Shown here piece by piece: positions 8,613-17,416 of a stretch of 46,592 nt of DNA. The position numbers and the translations under genes are program-made. This DNA is from Bacteroidia bacterium. GTDB lineage: Bacteria > Bacteroidota > Bacteroidia > NS11-12g > UBA9320. The notes beneath the pieces were generated by a model that saw only the letters and a list, made by a program, of their open reading frames with translations, made no database searches and was not told the DNA's origin. Where the stretch lies: contig JAEPQQ010000019.1 of NCBI GenBank assembly GCA_017640445.1, positions 1 to 46,592 of the forward strand, given 5' to 3'. Each line of letters begins with the position of its first letter. Position 1 is the stretch's first letter.

Positions 8613-8620
8613 TATCTTTG
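8613..8620 (+). promoter_or_regulatory. Candidate -7 element of the lectin-like T9SS gene
   Basis: TATCTTTG matches TAnnTTTG, 11 bases after the eda stop. No TTTG lies at the expected distance upstream. If used, transcription starts near 8627, which rules out the TTG at 8618 as start codon and supports the GTG at 8636. Confidence 0.35.
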
Positions 8621-8635
8621 GTATACTTCCTATAT

Positions 8636-10672
8636 GTGAAAATCAAAAACCTTTATATCTCCCTGATTCTTTGCTTAACTGCCTCGTTCAGCTACGGTCA
8701 GACGTACTTTGCCAATGGTAATGCCCGCAAGGTTGACGGGAACTGTTATGAGTTAACCACTGCTAAAAGAAACCAGCTGGGTTCGGTGTGGTACGCTGAT
8801 AAGATAAACCTCAACCAGGATTTTGATCTGGAGTTTTACCTTAATTTTGGTTCGTCGGATGCGGGTGCGGATGGCATTGTATTCGTTCTTCAAACAGTCG
8901 GAAACAAGGCACTTGGAAACGTCGGAGGCGGTATAGGCTTTGACGGATTTTCTCCCAGTTTTGGAATCGAGTTTGACACCTATCAGAACCACTCCATGGG
9001 TGATCCCTCGTATGATCATATTTCGATTTTGAAAAATGGCTCAATTGATCACGGAGGCTCAAATCAATTGTCAGGACCAATTCCAGCCCTGATATCAAGA
9101 GACAACATAGAAAATGGAAAAGACTATCTGGTTCGGGTAAAATGGGATGCCAGCGAACAACGAATCCGTGTATGGTTCGACTGCGAACTGCGACAGTCCG
9201 CTGTAGTTAACCTCAAACGAGATATTTTCAATGGTGTTAACGAAGTATTTTGGGGTTTTACAGCAGCAACAGGAGGAGCCATGAACAGACAGGTTGCCTG
9301 CCTGGCAGATGACATATTAGTGCCTGACACCGTACCCATTTGTAAAGGAGATCGCAAACAATTAAATGCGCGAAGTAGCATCGACGATACGTATCTCTGG
9401 ACACCAAATGAGTTTTTGAGTGATAACACCATACGGCATCCTTACTGCTCAACCACAACTTCCAGGAGGTACATCGTTCAATATAACGACTTCTGTAACA
9501 GACCCGTTAGTGATACGGTAGACGTAGTAGTGCAACAACCGTTTCAAATGGACGTTGGCCACGACAGCCTGTTGTGCAACGGTAGTAGGTACCGCTTTGA
9601 TTTGGTTAGTGACTTTGATTCGGTCTTATGGAACGACGGCTCAAGAGCAGCTTTTCGTGATTTACGCAACGCAGGTGACTATCGAATCAGGGCTTGGAGA
9701 GGCGTGTGTTACGACGATGATTCATTTTCAATTTCTACCCTCAATCGCCCAATGCTCACAATAAGCGGCGACTCCATTTTTTGTGAAGGAGACTCAGTAG
9801 AGTTATCCGTCGAAATTACTCCGGAAAACACACCATTCGAATGGTTGGACGGGGAGAACTCAAACCAACGGTTTTTCAAAGAGACAACAACTGCAGGAGT
9901 TACCGCAACCAATGTTTGTGGCGAAGACGTGGCAGCGTATTCTGTTCGAGAAATACGAGTGGAAGACTTTGATCTTGGAAACGACACGCTGCTTTGTGCC
10001 AATGCCACACTGTTGCTCAGTCCCACACTCAACCGAACGTATGACTATGAATGGAGTACAGGTGAACAAACAAAAGACAAACGCGTTGAGCGAGAAGGCA
10101 GTTATGAATTAACCATTCGCGACAAGATCTGCTCCAGGTCGGATGCCATAGAGGTTCGATATACTCAATTCCCTCAACTCGATCTGCCAGATCAATTGAT
10201 TTTGTGTTACAACGAAAAACTCTTCCTTAAACCCAAGGTTTCAGATGCCGACGTATGGTGGCAGGGAGCAACACGAGCCGATAGTTTTCTGTTGTTCAAC
10301 CAATCGGGGCAGGTCGGAGTACGGTCAATCAACCCATGTGGCACCGATTCAGTAACCGTTAACATTGATTTGATTGAATGCTTTTGTAACCTCTACTTCC
10401 CGAATGCCGTATCGGCAAATGGCGACAATCTCAACGAGTACTTTCGTCCGGTACCTGACTGCATCAAATTAAAGAGTTACCATCTGTGGATTTACAATCG
10501 ATGGGGGGAGCTCATTTACGAAACGGAAGCTATCGAGGATTTCTGGAACATGGAATACAAATCCAAATTGGTTCAAAAAGGCGTGTATACATGGCGATGT
10601 TCCTATTCTGGGATTGAAAATGGTTACATGAAACGAAAGAATGATGCGGGTGTCTTACATGTTTTGCGTTAG
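8636..10672 (+). CDS. Secreted L-type lectin-like protein with gliding-motility (T9SS type B) C-terminal domain
   Basis: A GTG start at 8636 gives a signal peptide (VKIKNLYISLILCLTASFSYGQ) and about 678 residues; a TTG at 8618 is the alternative. Residues about 25-220 (QLGSVWYADKINLNQDFDLEF, AGADGIVFVLQ, FGIEFDTYQN, VKWDASEQRIRVWFDC) are a legume/L-type lectin-like sandwich common at the front of Bacteroidetes adhesins. Repeated Ig-like modules with paired cysteines follow (LDVGxDSLLC-type starts). The end (CNLYFPNAVSANGDNLNEYF ... YHLWIYNRWGELIYETE) is the gliding motility-associated type B sorting domain. It is probably a surface glycan-binding adhesin exported by T9SS. The terminal KNDAGVLHVLR is matched by a second coding copy after the stop; see the relic at 10689. 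Confidence 0.85.
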   Translation: MKIKNLYISLILCLTASFSYGQTYFANGNARKVDGNCYELTTAKRNQLGSVWYADKINLNQDFDLEFYLNFGSSDAGADGIVFVLQTVGNKALGNVGGGIGFDGFSPSFGIEFDTYQNHSMGDPSYDHISILKNGSIDHGGSNQLSGPIPALISRDNIENGKDYLVRVKWDASEQRIRVWFDCELRQSAVVNLKRDIFNGVNEVFWGFTAATGGAMNRQVACLADDILVPDTVPICKGDRKQLNARSSIDDTYLWTPNEFLSDNTIRHPYCSTTTSRRYIVQYNDFCNRPVSDTVDVVVQQPFQMDVGHDSLLCNGSRYRFDLVSDFDSVLWNDGSRAAFRDLRNAGDYRIRAWRGVCYDDDSFSISTLNRPMLTISGDSIFCEGDSVELSVEITPENTPFEWLDGENSNQRFFKETTTAGVTATNVCGEDVAAYSVREIRVEDFDLGNDTLLCANATLLLSPTLNRTYDYEWSTGEQTKDKRVEREGSYELTIRDKICSRSDAIEVRYTQFPQLDLPDQLILCYNEKLFLKPKVSDADVWWQGATRADSFLLFNQSGQVGVRSINPCGTDSVTVNIDLIECFCNLYFPNAVSANGDNLNEYFRPVPDCIKLKSYHLWIYNRWGELIYETEAIEDFWNMEYKSKLVQKGVYTWRCSYSGIENGYMKRKNDAGVLHVLR

Positions 10673-10688
10673 GATTACCCTACACCAA

Positions 10689-10742
10689 ATAAAAAACGGC
10701 CAGCAAAAACAGAAGAACGATGCGGGTTACTTCGTGTTTTAA
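10689..10742 (+). pseudogene. Relic of an alternative type B C-terminus after the stop codon
   Basis: In another frame, 16 bases beyond the stop at 10672, the DNA encodes IKNGQQKQKNDAGYFVF and then TAA. This lines up with the real C-terminus IENGYMKRKNDAGVLHVLR at 10613-10672, offset by 76 bases, with the block GATGCGGGT identical. The likeness fits a leftover 3' end of a related gene, from tandem duplication or from replacement of the gene's tail by recombination. It has no start codon or upstream coding body. Confidence 0.65.
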
Positions 10743-10796
10743 ACTGACCGTACCAGGACGAAGGCCAGCCTATTGGCCGACCTTACTTAAAGTTCA

Positions 10797-13229
10797 TTAA
10801 AACTCAATTCGGTAGTTAAAGAAGGGAAACAAACCAGTCATGGTCCAACCTTCTATTTTCTGTGCTTTGGAATCGTAGTACATGCCCCCAATGTTTTGAC
10901 GGCCGGTAAAGTTTTGTACATCCAGTAACACTGTGTGTGTTGCTTTATCCGTGTTGACCTTGTAGCTCAAACCGATGTCGAACCGGTAGTAAACCGGCGT
11001 TTGGTCCCCGTATGGGTTGTCCGTGTCGCGAACCGTGCGTTCCTCCTGAATTGACTCGGCCAACAGAATGGGTGTAAACCGATTGCCACCAAAGACATTA
11101 ACCTTCCCATTGATACCAAATTTTCGGTTTTTCTTACCAAGGGTAAACTCCTTTCCACCGAGTACATTGAACTGGTAACGTCCGTTGTATTTGGTGCTAT
11201 ACCACTTACCGGTTTGGGTTTGGTATGAGCTGTTGAACAGGGTGGCCGTGGTCATGTAATAAAAGTCGTTTTGAAAGAACCGCTCAAGTGTAATATCTAC
11301 ACCAACGTTTCGGCCCTTTCCGGCGCTCTGCATGTGTGTTGTGTCACCGTTGAAAATGGCATCCCAGTAGTTGCTGGTGTTCAATACCGACACGGTTGAA
11401 CCGTCAACCGTAGAAATAGGCACATCAAAAAGTGATTGGTAGTACACTTCTGTTTTCAACCGCATGTTTTTCGACAATTTATAATCGGCTGCAAGCACAT
11501 AGTGCCACGCTTTGGTGAGTTTAAGATTCTCGTTTGGTCGGGTAAAACTACCATCTTCCTGAATGTCTTTGTACAGGTAAAGTGCCAGGTGCTCGGGTCG
11601 GGAGTGTTTTCCTGCAGAGGCGCTCAAAGAAAGCTTGGATGAATGTTTATAGGTTAACGAGGCACGAGGTTCAAAACTATTCGACTTCGTTGCTTCGAGT
11701 CGCGTAAAGTGCGTACCAATGTTTGCCGTTAAGTTCGACGATAAACGGTGTTTCCATTGTGCGTATGCCTGATATTGCATGGAGCTGTTTTTGTCGTCGA
11801 AGGCAATGAACTCGCTGTTGTCTTCATAATCATAGAACTTACTAACGAAGTTGTAATCCAGCCGGGAAACAACGATTCCAGTTCTAAATGTGTTTCTTCG
11901 ATTGAATTTGTAATTCAACATAGAACTCAATCGCATTTGAGTTTCGTCGTTCTTGATCTCATCTTCCTGGAATTGGAACACTGTGTTGGTGGTGGAATCA
12001 ATTTCAAGTGTTTCGTAGTATTGGGTGTATCGATTAAAAGAATGGGACAGCACCGTTTTTATATACCCCTTATCCTTTACAGGCAATACGTGCTTTATTC
12101 CCGTGGTGTTGACAAATCCAACTTCCGAAAACCCATCATATTCCCACCGGGCGTCTTCTGATGTGTCGTTTACATCAAAGTCATCAAACATCTCAGCCAC
12201 GTTCTGACCCATAACACCAAACACATTAAACTTACCCATCTTTTTAGTGGGGAAGTACAGGTTGTATGACAGATCCTGGTAGGTAGGAAGCAGATCACCG
12301 GTTGGGCTCAGGCCAATGGCTTGCAAAAAACCAAGTGTCGAATACCGATAGTTGATCAGGTAAGATCCGTCGTAGTTTTTACTGAAGGGGCCTTCTGTAG
12401 CCAACTCAAGACCAAGAGCACCAATCATGAAGGAATTCTCTCTTTTTTCGTTGTTTCCTTTCCGAAGTTTTAAATCAAACACACCAGAAAGAGCGTTCCC
12501 GTACTCTGCAGGGAATGCGCCGGTGTAAAAATCCGAGCTACCCAATGTACTGCTGCTCAACATGCTTATAGCACCTCCCTGACCACCGCCTGATGCAAAG
12601 TGATTTGGGTTTGCTATCTCAATGCCTTCGAGTCTCCAAAGTACACCTTTAGGAGAGTTTCCTCGTACCACAATTTCGTTGAACAGATCGTCGCCACCAG
12701 AAGTTACCCCCGCAAAGTTTTGTGCCATTCGTGCAGGGTCAAAAGCAGCAGCGGCATACCTACTGGTTTCCTCAACGCTAAACGATCGGGCACTTACAGT
12801 GGCCATTTCGTTTGACGGTTTTTCACGGCTTTTTTTTCTGCTAATTACTACCGCATCAAACTTTACAAATGATTCCTGCATTTCCACATCAAGTACAAGC
12901 TCCTTGGCTGAACGTAACTCCAATTGGCTCAACATTCGATCTTCATATCCAACCATTTGTATGATGATGCCAATCCTTCCGACAGGAATTCCATCTATTT
13001 GAAAATTACCATTTTCATCGGTTATACCTCCGGCTTCAACATCGCCGGAATAAACTGTTACGGTTGCGTCTGAAAGAGGAGACTTGGTGGCAGCATCTAC
13101 TACTTGACCACGAACCCGTTGTGTTATTTGACCATGGGCATAGCCTGAGTACATCAGGTTAAAGATCATCAATAAGAGTCCGGCAAGTTTGGTTTGAATA
13201 GAAGGTCGAAATGTCGTTTTTGTTCTCAT
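10797..13229 (-). CDS. TonB-dependent outer-membrane receptor with carboxypeptidase-regulatory-like domain
   Basis: The 810-residue protein has a signal sequence ending near YAHGQ (residue 34), a CarboxypepD_reg-like beta-sandwich (about 37-115, VRGQVVDAATKSPLSDATVTV), a plug domain (about 130-260, with FNEIVVRGNSPKGVLWRLEG), and a long 22-strand-type barrel ending in the aromatic outer-membrane signature FFNYRIEF. This class takes up ligands across the outer membrane using TonB-ExbBD energy. No SusD-like partner lies next to it, so it is not a standard glycan SusCD pair; the ligand may be a peptide, metal chelate or something else. Genes on both sides are unrelated, and it appears to be transcribed alone. 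Confidence 0.93.
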   Translation of the reverse strand: MRTKTTFRPSIQTKLAGLLLMIFNLMYSGYAHGQITQRVRGQVVDAATKSPLSDATVTVYSGDVEAGGITDENGNFQIDGIPVGRIGIIIQMVGYEDRMLSQLELRSAKELVLDVEMQESFVKFDAVVISRKKSREKPSNEMATVSARSFSVEETSRYAAAAFDPARMAQNFAGVTSGGDDLFNEIVVRGNSPKGVLWRLEGIEIANPNHFASGGGQGGAISMLSSSTLGSSDFYTGAFPAEYGNALSGVFDLKLRKGNNEKRENSFMIGALGLELATEGPFSKNYDGSYLINYRYSTLGFLQAIGLSPTGDLLPTYQDLSYNLYFPTKKMGKFNVFGVMGQNVAEMFDDFDVNDTSEDARWEYDGFSEVGFVNTTGIKHVLPVKDKGYIKTVLSHSFNRYTQYYETLEIDSTTNTVFQFQEDEIKNDETQMRLSSMLNYKFNRRNTFRTGIVVSRLDYNFVSKFYDYEDNSEFIAFDDKNSSMQYQAYAQWKHRLSSNLTANIGTHFTRLEATKSNSFEPRASLTYKHSSKLSLSASAGKHSRPEHLALYLYKDIQEDGSFTRPNENLKLTKAWHYVLAADYKLSKNMRLKTEVYYQSLFDVPISTVDGSTVSVLNTSNYWDAIFNGDTTHMQSAGKGRNVGVDITLERFFQNDFYYMTTATLFNSSYQTQTGKWYSTKYNGRYQFNVLGGKEFTLGKKNRKFGINGKVNVFGGNRFTPILLAESIQEERTVRDTDNPYGDQTPVYYRFDIGLSYKVNTDKATHTVLLDVQNFTGRQNIGGMYYDSKAQKIEGWTMTGLFPFFNYRIEF

Positions 13230-13295
13230 TTATTCCTGGTATTTGGCAATGAGACAACCAAATGGAATCTTCCCCCTATGTCAGAGGAAAAAAAA

Positions 13296-13652
13296 TTATC
13301 CGCGGAAAAATGCCAATACTTTTTTGGTATAGCTCAAAGCAAATGAGGTCAGTGCAACGCCAACACCAATATAGGCTTTAGCTGGAATGGCAATTAGCAC
13401 ATTCAATGCAATCACAGCACGGAGGCCCATTAATTTCTGATTCAAAATGCAATACACCAGTACGATAAATGATGCGATATAGGCTGCTCCTGTATAAAGC
13501 ATGAACGCTGGGTCGAGACCACCAATAGTGATGCCTTTTAACGTAATCACACCATAAAACACAAATGGGAGAATCATCATTAACGCATTGAGAATGAAAA
13601 TAACGCGGAGTTGGATTGGTTTGGCTGGGAGGTTTCTGCTTTCGGTTGACAT
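13296..13652 (-). CDS. Small four-helix membrane protein, unknown function
   Basis: I start at the ATG giving MSTESRNLPAKPIQ (118 residues); an upstream start at 13721 would add 23 residues with no family support. Four hydrophobic segments are visible at about residues 16-35, 48-66, 70-88 and 90-107, with short polar loops, and a basic end (SYTKKVLAFFRG). The N-terminal QLRVIFILNALMMILPFVFYGVI is typical of small inner-membrane proteins of Bacteroidetes. I do not recognise a named family. It lies alone between the TonB receptor and a secreted hypothetical protein on the same strand. Confidence 0.7.
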   Translation of the reverse strand: MSTESRNLPAKPIQLRVIFILNALMMILPFVFYGVITLKGITIGGLDPAFMLYTGAAYIASFIVLVYCILNQKLMGLRAVIALNVLIAIPAKAYIGVGVALTSFALSYTKKVLAFFRG

Positions 13653-13752
13653 AATTAACTGTTTTAAATTCAACACAAAGGTCAAAACCAAAAAGCGTCC
13701 CATCTTGAAGGATAGGGTCAATGATTTGATGATTTAGTCCAACGCAGGTTTC

Positions 13753-14757
13753 TTAGTCTGGGCAGGAATAACAAGGGCTTCCATGGTTTCGAACGGGTGT
13801 TTGCTGGTCTTCACACCACTCTTTCAGGTCTACAAGAAAGGCATCTGGCCGATAGAGGTTTTGAACATCAATCAGGCTTAGTCGGGCAGTGTTTTCGGTA
13901 AAATTGCGATGAAGAATAACGTAGTACTTCCCATTTCTACAGTATACATCCTCGAAGAAAGAAGTCAAATACAACCGCTCTCCCAACGTGTTAAAGTTCC
14001 ATTCCCGTAATCGGTCTATCTCGGTATACGCGTGATCCGCACTGGTATCTGTACTCACCACAATACCATATTCAGAAGTCCTTTCTCCCGGTATGTAGAG
14101 CGAGCCAAGGCAACGCTTTAATCCAAACATATCGCCTGATTGAACTATTTGACTGTCACAACCCCACGACTCGTTGAAGTCTTCAATCTCAAAGGTGTCT
14201 CGCATAAATCCATTGTCATCCAGCGTCAATACCCGAACCTCATAATACCATTCTAAATGCGACATACTTTCCTGGAGCTGAACAAACTCCACAATGCCGT
14301 TGTTGTCAACGTCGCTAATCAGTGATCGGATGGAGCCCATAATGCCCTCTTCTTCGTATTGTACGTCCAACATTACCGCATCGATAAACTCTTCCGTTTG
14401 GGGATTGAAAACAATACCAAAGTAGCTCTCAATAAAGAAAAAATGGTCCTTGTTATAGAAGCGCACTACAAAAACCTCGGCCTTTGGAGTAAGTAAGAAG
14501 CGAAAGGTTGCGAATAACCTACCGTTGGCCATAAACTCTGAACGGTCGTGAAGGCCCTCCTCGCCAATAAGGTGTTGAAAGATGGTATCCTCAATAAGGT
14601 GACCTTGTAACAGTGGAGTACACCCGTGAAAGTCAAGACTTTCAAAGTGTTTTAATTCAAAATATTGTTGAAACTGCTGATAGTAAGAAGCATACACCGG
14701 ACGTGCTGTACAGATCAAAAGGGTAACGGTAAGTAAAACGATTCGGACGGGCTTCAT
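13753..14757 (-). CDS. Hypothetical secreted protein with a calcium-loop-like segment
   Basis: A 334-residue protein with a signal peptide (MKPVRIVLLTVTLLICTARPVYA). The mature part is rich in aromatic and acidic residues and predicted beta strands. One segment, SDVDNNGIVEFVQLQ (about 149-163), resembles the D-x-D-x-N-G loop of EF-hand or FG-GAP-type calcium sites. Cysteines near both ends (HGCTPLL, and a C-terminal CEDQQ ... CYSCPD cluster) suggest disulfides in the periplasm or outside. I do not recognise the family. It is divergent from the gene at 14832, sharing a 74-base intergenic region. Confidence 0.7.
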   Translation of the reverse strand: MKPVRIVLLTVTLLICTARPVYASYYQQFQQYFELKHFESLDFHGCTPLLQGHLIEDTIFQHLIGEEGLHDRSEFMANGRLFATFRFLLTPKAEVFVVRFYNKDHFFFIESYFGIVFNPQTEEFIDAVMLDVQYEEEGIMGSIRSLISDVDNNGIVEFVQLQESMSHLEWYYEVRVLTLDDNGFMRDTFEIEDFNESWGCDSQIVQSGDMFGLKRCLGSLYIPGERTSEYGIVVSTDTSADHAYTEIDRLREWNFNTLGERLYLTSFFEDVYCRNGKYYVILHRNFTENTARLSLIDVQNLYRPDAFLVDLKEWCEDQQTPVRNHGSPCYSCPD

Positions 14758-14810
14758 GCTAACGAATTTAACGTTTCAGAGTGGCTGTAACCTAATTCCG
14801 TTTAATTCAA

Positions 14811-14818
14811 TACATTTG
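14811..14818 (+). promoter_or_regulatory. Candidate -7 element for the envelope gene at 14832
   Basis: TACATTTG matches TAnnTTTG and sits 13 bases before the ATG at 14832. No clear -33 TTTG is present. Confidence 0.3.
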
Positions 14819-14831
14819 AGGAAGCAGGGTG

Positions 14832-15401
14832 ATGAACAAAAACCGAATTTTTACAACGTTCTTTTTAGTGCTTTTGGCGGCATTTGCACAAGCACAACCC
14901 GAGTTGAACAAAGCATCCATTGGTTATTTCTCCCATGGCGGCATACATCCAGGTGGAAAGATAGGCGCAGAGTATGTGTTGAGTGAAAAAATGAAACCAG
15001 TTTCCGAAGTTGAGCGCAAGATCAGCCTGTTAATGAACCCGCAGATTGGAGGTTTTATTCGTGAGAACTTTTATACCGGTATTCTGGTCAATAATGAACT
15101 GGGTTTACAAAGACAGCGAACAGACCGGAAGCGTTACTCTATTTATTCAATTGGTCTTGGATATCTACATTTTGTTGAGGTGGTCGACTACACTGTGAAT
15201 CTTCAGGGAGAGATTACGAACAAAACCCGAGAGAATCGACCATATTTTTTCCCTTCCGTCAACTATGCATTAGGACGGGATATAGGCGAACGTTTTGGCA
15301 TTTATGGTAAGCTTACCTATGGTATGCGAATGACGTCGGCCCGAGAGAACGCAACCCAGCTGTTTGTCGAGTTTGGAATGAAGCTGGGTCTTAATAATTA
15401 G
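14832..15401 (+). CDS. Small outer-membrane beta-barrel-like protein
   Basis: The 189-residue protein starts at the ATG at 14832 and has a signal peptide (MNKNRIFTTFFLVLLAAFAQAQ). The rest alternates polar and aromatic residues in about eight short strands (IGYFSHGGIHPGGKIGAEYVL, QIGGFIRENFYTGILVNNEL, YSIYSIGLGYLHFVEV, YGKLTYGMRM, LFVEFGMKLGLNN), the pattern of a small outer-membrane barrel. I do not recognise a named family. The amine oxidase gene begins four bases after its stop, so they are probably one operon. Confidence 0.7.
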   Translation: MNKNRIFTTFFLVLLAAFAQAQPELNKASIGYFSHGGIHPGGKIGAEYVLSEKMKPVSEVERKISLLMNPQIGGFIRENFYTGILVNNELGLQRQRTDRKRYSIYSIGLGYLHFVEVVDYTVNLQGEITNKTRENRPYFFPSVNYALGRDIGERFGIYGKLTYGMRMTSARENATQLFVEFGMKLGLNN

Positions 15402-15405
15402 CCAT

Positions 15406-16590
15406 ATGACCAGAGAAGAATTTGTTAAACAATGTGCGAAAATGGGGATAGGCATCTCCTTGTTCCCGGGTTTACTTGCTTCCTGCAGTGAGGAGGAAAC
15501 ACCCGTAGTGGCTTTTTCTGGAAAGGTGTTAATAATTGGTGCCGGCTCCGCAGGCTTAATGGCAGCTTACACGTTACAGAAATTTGGGATAGACTTTGAA
15601 ATCCTCGAAGCCTCAGATCGCTATGGAGGCAGGGTGCGAATACTGGAAAACTTTGCAGACTTCCCAATCGATATAGGCGCCGAATGGCTTCACACATCTC
15701 CTTCCGTTTTTGGTGAGCTGATAGACGACGAATCGGCAACCGGTGAGATTGACATGATTCCCTATAAAGCAGATACGATGTATCGATGGAATGGTGATCA
15801 ACTAAGACGGTTTAACATTGTGAGCACGTATTACGGAGAGTACAAGTTTAAGACTTCCACGTGGTTTCAGTTTTTCGATCAATTCATTGCACCCAAATTT
15901 TTGGATAAGATAAGGTTAAAAACACCCGTAGTGGGAATTGACGCATCAGGAGACCAGGTTGTCGTTGAGGACGACCAAAATAATACCCATGTTGCTGATC
16001 GGGTAATTGTGACGGTTCCCCTTACAATTCTCAAAAACAACTTCATAAACTTTAGGCCCTCATTCTCGCGCCCAAAACAGGCTGCAATTGATAAGTCAAT
16101 AATGCCAGCCGGCATCAAAGTATTTATCAAGTTTAAGGAGAAGTTTTACCACGATATAGTACAGGTTTCTGTAGATGGCCTTCGGGACTCTGAACGCATC
16201 TATTACGATGCCGCTTTCAGAAAAGGAAGACAGGACCATGTGTTGGGCCTGTTTGCTGCAGGAGAAGGTGCCAGGGAACTGACCGACCTGGAGGACGATA
16301 ATGTCATTATTGAAGCGGTGCTTGACGAGCTCGATCAAATATTTGACGGAAAGGCAAGACAACACTACATCAAACACGTTGTTCAGAACTGGTCGGCCGA
16401 GCCCTTCATTCAGGGATCGTATAGTTTTGGTGGTGAAAATTATGAAGATACCATCGACTTCCTTTTAGAGCCCATAAACGACAAGGTGTTTTTTGCAGGA
16501 GAGGCAATGAACAAGGATTATTGGGCAACGGTTCACGGAGCCGGCTTGTCGGGCATTGAAACGGCCAAAGAAGTGTTGAGACGTCCTTAG
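15406..16590 (+). CDS. Flavin-containing amine oxidase, predicted lipoprotein
   Basis: This 394-residue protein has an FAD Rossmann motif IIGAGSAG (43-50) with the ribose-binding E68, the RYGGRV motif (72-77), and a C-terminal FAD-contact region FAGEAMNKDYWATVHGAG (from about 363), which place it in the flavin amine oxidase/monoamine oxidase superfamily. It would oxidise an amine or a C-C/C-N bond and pass electrons to oxygen or another acceptor. The N-terminus is unusual: a short hydrophobic stretch with a lipobox-like LLASC (C27) suggests a periplasmic lipoprotein, or a Tat-like export substrate folded with its FAD, although no twin arginine is seen. It is coupled to the upstream barrel gene. 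The substrate is unknown. Confidence 0.85.
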   Translation: MTREEFVKQCAKMGIGISLFPGLLASCSEEETPVVAFSGKVLIIGAGSAGLMAAYTLQKFGIDFEILEASDRYGGRVRILENFADFPIDIGAEWLHTSPSVFGELIDDESATGEIDMIPYKADTMYRWNGDQLRRFNIVSTYYGEYKFKTSTWFQFFDQFIAPKFLDKIRLKTPVVGIDASGDQVVVEDDQNNTHVADRVIVTVPLTILKNNFINFRPSFSRPKQAAIDKSIMPAGIKVFIKFKEKFYHDIVQVSVDGLRDSERIYYDAAFRKGRQDHVLGLFAAGEGARELTDLEDDNVIIEAVLDELDQIFDGKARQHYIKHVVQNWSAEPFIQGSYSFGGENYEDTIDFLLEPINDKVFFAGEAMNKDYWATVHGAGLSGIETAKEVLRRP

Positions 16591-16609
16591 TTGCGAAAAA
16601 ATATATTTG
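16576..16609 (+). promoter_or_regulatory. Candidate Bacteroidetes promoter for the CFI-box gene
   Basis: TTG at 16576-16578 and TATATTTG at 16602-16609 are separated by 23 bases, fitting the -33/-7 pattern. The ATG at 16628 follows 18 bases after the -7 box. The -33 box lies inside the end of the amine oxidase gene. Confidence 0.42.
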
Positions 16610-16627
16610 TAGTATAAATTCATTCAC

Positions 16628-17410
16628 ATGACTACATTGAATCGTGCTATTGTTGGCTTCTTGGTTATTTTCCTGTTCAGCTGTAACCCATACAGACAAG
16701 TTACCACATCAGACGATGTTTTTCTGAGTCATAAGATATGGAAGGAGAACTACGATAAGTACGTTTATCTGGTTGACGACGGGAACTCTGTGTATAGTCT
16801 TGACAGCGTCAAACTGATTCAGGATGCCAATTTGGACTCCGTAGTTTCTATAACCGGAACACTAAACGAATACGTAGATACGGCTGTAAACCCCAATAAG
16901 TGGAAGCAAAAGAAAGAAGATCGAAAAAAGGTTCTTTTAAAGCTTGAAGACGGCGCACTTGGTCAGAATAAACCAGGAGAAAAGGTAGAACTCAAAAAAG
17001 AGGGAATAAAAGAAGTCACCTATCACGCAAAGAAGAACACGGGAATAGTAGGCACTTTTTTCAAGGTGGTAGGAATCATCATCGGAATTTTCGTCTTACT
17101 CATTATCGTCATAATTGTTGCTGCCTTATCATCCGATAGCGGAGGAGGAGGGGGAAGTAACTCCAATTCAAATTCGGATCCACAGTGTTACATCGCCACC
17201 ATGGCATATGGCACACCTGACGCGCCTGAAGTGCTAAAGTTGAGGGGCTTCCGTGATCGGGTATTACTCAAGAACCGGGCAGGGCAATCTTTTGTTAAGT
17301 GGTACTACAAAACGTCTCCCAAACTGGTAGAGCGTTATCGAAACAATCCACGTGTAAACCAGTTTGTTCGGTTTGTATTGGACCGACTGGTTGCTTTTAT
17401 CAAGCCGTAG
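16628..17410 (+). CDS. Lipoprotein with a transmembrane segment and CFI-box C-terminal domain
   Basis: A 260-residue protein. The N-terminus is a lipoprotein signal (lipobox ending FSC, C19). A charged region follows to about residue 140, then a strong transmembrane helix (about 142-166), a Gly/Ser/Asn linker, and from C187 a domain beginning CYIATMAYGTPDAPEVLKLR and ending near RFVLDRLVAF. That last part matches the CFI-box C-terminal domain, a short cysteine-led module on many unrelated bacterial proteins whose role is unknown. The combination of an N-terminal lipid anchor and an internal membrane helix is odd and suggests either that the first segment is a plain signal or that the protein bridges two membrane surfaces. 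The next gene starts six bases after the stop. Confidence 0.75.
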   Translation: MTTLNRAIVGFLVIFLFSCNPYRQVTTSDDVFLSHKIWKENYDKYVYLVDDGNSVYSLDSVKLIQDANLDSVVSITGTLNEYVDTAVNPNKWKQKKEDRKKVLLKLEDGALGQNKPGEKVELKKEGIKEVTYHAKKNTGIVGTFFKVVGIIIGIFVLLIIVIIVAALSSDSGGGGGSNSNSNSDPQCYIATMAYGTPDAPEVLKLRGFRDRVLLKNRAGQSFVKWYYKTSPKLVERYRNNPRVNQFVRFVLDRLVAFIKP

Positions 17411-17416
17411 AAACCC

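Noticed and set aside
8618-8635. TTG at 8618 as the start of the lectin-like T9SS gene
   Set aside because: It overlaps the -7-like box TATCTTTG and would add six residues before a good signal peptide; GTG at 8636 fits better.
10763-10778. A GGCCA/TGGCC hairpin as a terminator between 10672 and 10797
   Set aside because: The stem is only five base pairs and has no T-run after it, so it is not a convincing terminator.
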